Source of the DNA: Bathymodiolus brooksi
Taxonomy: Eukaryota > Mollusca > Bivalvia > Mytilida > Modiolidae
DNA: 64,000 bases
Assembly (NCBI GenBank): GCA_963680875.1
Contig: OY804589.1
Coordinates: 24,602,353-24,666,352 of the forward strand
Direction: 5' to 3'
This document shows, piece by piece, positions 58,701 through 64,000 of the stretch (positions are counted from its first letter, which is position 1; every line of letters begins with the position of its first letter). The notes beneath the pieces were generated by a model that was not told where the DNA came from, searched no databases, and saw nothing but the letters and a program-made list of their open reading frames with translations. A program made the translations under genes and the position numbers.

Positions 58701-61700
58701 TAGATTAACATTGGACCCTATGGAAAAATATTCAAATGCCTTCTTCTCAGAAACTACATATATGATTAAAGCTAAACTGTACATGAATGTTCATTGGATG
58801 GTCCTCTACAATCTTAAGGTTTTTTGTTCCGATATGAAATTCAAAATGGCGGCTACGGCAGGACTTAGTTTAACATTGGACCCTATGGGAAAAATGTTTC
58901 AAAATGCTTCTTCTCTGAAACCACTTGGACAGTTGAAACCAAACTGCCCAGGAATGATCATTGGAAGGTCCTCTACAAAGTTTCTGTTTTTTATGCCGAT
59001 CGGAAATCCAAGATGGCCGCCACCGCAGGACATAGATTAACATTGGACCCTATGGGAAAATATTCAAATGCCTTCTTCTCAGAAACTACAAATATGATTA
59101 AAGCCAAACTGTACATGAATGTTCATTGGATGGTCCTCTACAATCTTAAGGTTTTTTGTTCCGATATGAAATTCAAAATGGCGGCTACGGCAGGACTTAG
59201 TTTAACATTGGACCCTATGGGAAAAATGTTTCAAAATGCTTCTTCTCTGAAACCACTTGGACAGTTGAAACCAAACTGCCCAGGAATGATCATTGGAAGG
59301 TCCTCTACAAAGTTTCTGTTTTTTATGCCGATCGGAAATCCAAGATGGCCGCCACCGCAGGCCATAGATTAACATTGGACCCTATGGGAAAATATTCAAA
59401 TGCCTTCTTCTCAGAAACTACAAATATGATTAAAGCCAAACTGTACATGAATGTTCATTGGATGGTCCTCTACAATCTTAAGGTTTTTTGTTCCGATATG
59501 AAATTCAAAATGGCGGCTACGGCAGGACTTAGTTTAACATTGGACCCTATGGGAAAAATGCTTCTTCTCTGAAACCACTTGGACAGTTGAAACCAAACTG
59601 CCCAGGAATGATCATTGGAAGGTCCTCTACAAAGTTTCTGTTTTTTATGCCGATCGGAAATCCAAGATGGCTGCCACCGCAGGACATAGATTAACATTGG
59701 ACCCTATGGGAAAATATTCAAATGCCTTCTTCTCAGAAATTACAAATATGATTAAAGCCAAACTGTACATGAATGTTCATTGGATGGTCCTCTACAATCT
59801 TAAGGTTTTTTGTTCCGATATGAAATTCAAAATGGCGGCTACGGCAGGACTTAGTTTAACATTGGACCCTATGGGAAAAATGTTTCAAAATGCTTCTTCT
59901 CTGAAACCATTTGGACAGTTGAAACCAAACTGCCCAGGAATGATCATTGGAAGGTCCTCTACAAAGTTTCTGTTTTTTTATGCCGATCGAAAATTCAAGA
60001 TGGCCGCCACCGCAGGACATAGATTAACATTGGACCCTATGGGAAAATGTTCAAATGCCTTCTTCTCAGAAACTACAAATATGATTAAAGCAAAACTGTA
60101 CATGAATGTTCATTGAATGGTCCTCTACAAACTTTACGTTTTTTATTCCGATATGAAATTCAAAATGGCGGCTACGGCAGGACTTAGTTTAACATTGGAC
60201 CCTATGGGAAAAATGTTTCAAAACGCTTCTTCTCTGAAACCACTTGGATAATTGAAACCAAACTGACCAGGAATGATCATTGGAAGGTCCTCTACAAAGT
60301 TTCTGTTTTTTATGCCGATTGGAAATCCAAGATGGCCGCCACCGCAAGCCATAGATTAACATTGGACCCTATGGGAAAATATTCAAATGCCTTCTTCTCA
60401 GAAACTACAAATATGATTAAAGCCAAACTGTACATGAATGTTCATTGGATGGTCCTCTACAATCTTAAGGTTTTTTGTTCCGATATGAAATTCAAAATGG
60501 CGGCTACGGCAGGACTTAGTTTAACATTGGACCCTATGGGAAAAATGTTTCAAAATGCTTCTTCTCTGAAACCACTTGGACAGTTGAAACCAAACTGCCC
60601 AGGAATGATCATTGGAAGGTCCTCTACAAAGTTTCTGTTTTTTATGCCGATCGGAAATCCAAGATGGCTGCCACCGCAGGACATAGATTAACATTGGACC
60701 CTATGGGGAAATATTCAAATGCCTTCTTCTCAGAAACTACAAATATGATTAAAGCCAAACTGTACATGAATGTTCATTGGATGGTCCTCTACAATATTAA
60801 GGTTTTTTGTTCCGATATGAAATTCAAAATGGCGGCTACGGCAGGACTTAGTTTAACATTGGACCCTATGGGAATAATGTTTCAAAATGCTTCTTCTCTG
60901 AAACCACTTGGACAGTTGAAACCAAACTGCCCAGGAATGATCATTGGAAGGTCCTCTACAAAGTTTCTGTTTTTTATGCCGATCGGAAATCCAAGATGGC
61001 TGCCACCGCAGGACATAGATTAACATTGGACCCTATGGGGAAATATTCAAATGCCTTCTTCTCAGAAACTACAAATATGATTAAAGCCAAACTGTACATG
61101 AATGTTCATTGGATGGTCCTCTACAATCTTAAGGTTTTTTGTTCCGATATGAAATTCAAAATGGCGGCTACGGCAGGACTTAGTTTAACATTGGACCCTA
61201 TGGGAAAAATGTTTCAAAATGCTTCTTCTCTGAAACCACTTGGACAGTTGAAACCAAACTGCCCAGGAATGATCATTGGAAGGTCCTCTACAAAGTTTCT
61301 GTTTTTTATGCCGATCGGAAATCCAAGATGACTGCCACCGCAGGACATAGATTAACATTGGACCCTATGGGAAAATATTCAAATGCCTTCTTCTCAGAAA
61401 CTACAAATATGATTAAAGCCAAACTGTACATGAATGTTCATTGGATGGTCCTCTACAATCTTAAGGTTTTTTGTTCTGATATGAAATTCAAAATGGCGGC
61501 TACGGCAGGACTTAGTTTAACATTGGACCCTATGGGAAAAATGTTTCAAAATGCTTCTTCTCTGAAACCACTTGGACAGTTGAAACCAAACTGCCCAGGA
61601 ATGATCATTGGAAGGTCCTCTACAAAGTTTCTGTTTTTTATGCCGATCAGAAATCCAAGATGGCCACCACCGCAGGCCATAGATTAACATTGGACCCTAT

Positions 61701-64000
61701 GGAAAAATATTCAAATGCCTTCTTCTCAGAAACTACATATATGATTAAAGCTAAACTGTACATGAATGTTCATTGGATGGTCCTCTACAATCTTAAGGTT
61801 TTTTGTTCCGATATGAAATTCAAAATGGCGGCTACGGCAGGACTTAGTTTAACATTGGACCCTATGGGAAAAATGTTTCAAAATGCTTCTTCTCTGAAAC
61901 CACTTGGACAGTTGAAACCAAACTGCCCAGGAATGATCATTGGAAGGTCCTCTACAAAGTTTCTGTTTTTTATGCCGATCGGAAATCCAAGATGGCCGCC
62001 ACCGCAGGACATAGATTAACATTGGACCCTATGGGAAAATATTCAAATGCCTTCTTCTCAGAAACTACAAATATGATTAAAGCCAAACTGTACATGAATG
62101 TTCATTGGATGGTCCTCTACAATCTTAAGGTTTTTTGTTCCGATATGAAATTCAAAATGGCGGCTACGGCAGGACTTAGTTTAACATTGGACCCTATGGG
62201 AAAAATGTTTCAAAATGCTTCTTCTCTGAAACCACTTGGACAGTTGAAACCAAACTGCCCAGGAATGATCATTGGAAGGTCCTCTACAAAGTTTCTGTTT
62301 TTTATGCCGATCGGAAATCCAAGATGGCCGCCACCGCAGGCCATAGATTAACATTGGACCCTATGGGAAAATATTCAAATGCCTTCTTCTCAGAAACTAC
62401 AAATATGATTAAAGCCAAACTGTACATGAATGTTCATTGGATGGTCCTCTACAATCTTAAGGTTTTTTGTTCCGATATGAAATTCAAAATGGCGGCTACG
62501 GCAGGACTTAGTTTAACATTGGACCCTATGGGAAAAATGCTTCTTCTCTGAAACCACTTGGACAGTTGAAACCAAACTGCCCAGGAATGATCATTGGAAG
62601 GTCCTCTACAAAGTTTCTGTTTTTTATGCCGATCGGAAATCCAAGATGGCTGCCACCGCAGGACATAGATTAACATTGGACCCTATGGGAAAATATTCAA
62701 ATGCCTTCTTCTCAGAAATTACAAATATGATTAAAGCCAAACTGTACATGAATGTTCATTGGATGGTCCTCTACAATCTTAAGGTTTTTTGTTCCGATAT
62801 GAAATTCAAAATGGCGGCTACGGCAGGACTTAGTTTAACATTGGACCCTATGGGAAAAATGTTTCAAAATGCTTCTTCTCTGAAACCATTTGGACAGTTG
62901 AAACCAAACTGCCCAGGAATGATCATTGGAAGGTCCTCTACAAAGTTTCTGTTTTTTTATGCCGATCGAAAATTCAAGATGGCCGCCACCGCAGGACATA
63001 GATTAACATTGGACCCTATGGGAAAATGTTCAAATGCCTTCTTCTCAGAAACTACAAATATGATTAAAGCAAAACTGTACATGAATGTTCATTGAATGGT
63101 CCTCTACAAACTTTACGTTTTTTATTCCGATATGAAATTCAAAATGGCGGCTACGGCAGGACTTAGTTTAACATTGGACCCTATGGGAAAAATGTTTCAA
63201 AACGCTTCTTCTCTGAAACCACTTGGATAATTGAAACCAAACTGACCAGGAATGATCATTGGAAGGTCCTCTACAAAGTTTCTGTTTTTTATGCCGATTG
63301 GAAATCCAAGATGGCCGCCACCGCAAGCCATAGATTAACATTGGACCCTATGGGAAAATATTCAAATGCCTTCTTCTCAGAAACTACAAATATGATTAAA
63401 GCCAAACTGTACATGAATGTTCATTGGATGGTCCTCTACAATCTTAAGGTTTTTTGTTCCGATATGAAATTCAAAATGGCGGCTACGGCAGGACTTAGTT
63501 TAACATTGGACCCTATGGGAAAAATGTTTCAAAATGCTTCTTCTCTGAAACCACTTGGACAGTTGAAACCAAACTGCCCAGGAATGATCATTGGAAGGTC
63601 CTCTACAAAGTTTCTGTTTTTTATGCCGATCGGAAATCCAAGATGGCTGCCACCGCAGGACATAGATTAACATTGGACCCTATGGGGAAATATTCAAATG
63701 CCTTCTTCTCAGAAACTACAAATATGATTAAAGCCAAACTGTACATGAATGTTCATTGGATGGTCCTCTACAATATTAAGGTTTTTTGTTCCGATATGAA
63801 ATTCAAAATGGCGGCTACGGCAGGACTTAGTTTAACATTGGACCCTATGGGAATAATGTTTCAAAATGCTTCTTCTCTGAAACCACTTGGACAGTTGAAA
63901 CCAAACTGCCCAGGAATGATCATTGGAAGGTCCTCTACAAAGTTTCTGTTTTTTATGCCGATCGGAAATCCAAGATGGCTGCCACCGCAGGACATAGATT
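43800..64000 (+). repeat. 332-bp dimeric satellite, about 61 dimers, running off the window
   Basis: Each dimer is a 167-bp A monomer (CTTCTTCTCAGAAACTACAA ... TTTGTTCCGATATGAAATTC) and a 165-bp B monomer (CTTCTTCTCTGAAACCACTT ... TTTATGCCGATCGGAAATCC). A and B share blocks (CTTCTTCTC, GGTCCTCTACAA, AACATTGGACCCTATGGGAA), roughly three quarters of positions by eye, while dimers are nearly identical to each other. Variant units recur: CATTAGATGGCCCTC with TTCCGGTATG near 44518, 46510, 48170, 49830, 51158, 52486, 56138 and 57798, spaced by 4 to 11 dimers. Because 332 is not a multiple of three and the unit has fixed stops (GACATAGATTAA), the serial 94-149-residue frames are not genes. Confidence 0.98.
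58340..64000 (+). repeat. 2979-bp higher-order duplication within the 332-bp satellite
   Basis: Diagnostic changes at 58349 (AAGATGACTGCC), about 59560 (10-bp deletion before CTTCTTCTCTG), about 59978 (extra T in TTTTTTTATGCC), 60711 (TATGGGGAAATATTC), 60793 (AATATTAAGG) and 60871 (GGAATAATG) all recur exactly 2979 bp later. 2979 equals nine 332-bp dimers minus 10 plus 1. The second copy is cut by the window end. Confidence 0.95.

Noticed and set aside
43615..63670. Some fifty overlapping plus-strand open frames of 68-149 residues with near-identical sequence
   Set aside because: They come from a 332-bp satellite. The unit length is not a multiple of three, every unit carries stops in the same place (GACATAGATTAA), there are no splice or promoter signals, and variant units simply lose or gain stops.
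43800..64000. CENP-B box in the 332-bp dimer
   Set aside because: No match to the TTCG-N-GGAA-CGGGA pattern was seen in either monomer, so centromere function cannot be argued from a box motif.

Overview
The window is A+T-rich, intron-rich animal DNA, most likely from a mollusc and probably a bivalve. There are no operons, no long open frames and no prokaryotic signals. The real coding content is short exons with GT/AG splice sites. The dispersed repeats point the same way: tRNA-headed SINEs ending in ACTC-type tails, elements ending in GACG runs plus a GGGGATAATAA terminus, and elements with about 160-bp internal repeats and a hairpin end. I know these from bivalve genomes; the species cannot be fixed from sequence reading alone.

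Three genes can be supported. (1) A minus-strand gene of unknown identity starts at 3867. Only its first two coding exons are seen, 148 residues, acidic and then coiled-coil. (2) A complete minus-strand beta-1,4-galactosyltransferase (B4GALT-like) runs from 20592 to 10308 in six exons. All splice phases agree and give 340 residues. The metal and donor-sugar residues line up with bovine beta4GalT1 at identical spacing. (3) The first two exons of a plus-strand CENP-S/MHF1 gene lie at 27021-27068 and 31056-31213. They cover the N-terminus and the first two histone-fold helices. The third helix was not found before the window ends.

Most of the rest is mobile and tandem DNA. SINE-A (tRNA head, ACTC tail) and SINE-B (about 270 bp, tails often TAGGGTTA-like) occur throughout and share a 3' domain. 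There are two LINE coding remnants, at 25416-25818 (minus) and 40839-43113 (plus), and several palindromic or inverted-repeat elements.

Three large satellites dominate. A 50-bp satellite (18041-20305, about 45 copies) sits in intron 1 of the galactosyltransferase. An 80-bp satellite (33914-38949, about 63 copies) was visibly built from the 5' head of one SINE-B insertion plus its target-site duplication and flank. A 332-bp dimeric satellite (from about 43.5 kb to the window end, about 61 dimers) grew from the internal repeats of a hairpin-ended element; a short two-repeat relative of that element is at 13011-13421. Both large arrays carry higher-order duplications (1759 bp; 2979 and 4980 bp). 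The many 94-149-residue open frames in the 332-bp array are by-products of the repeat, not genes.

I found no new enzymatic or defence system. The most notable content is the visible birth and amplification of two satellites next to, or inside, a histone-fold kinetochore/Fanconi gene.
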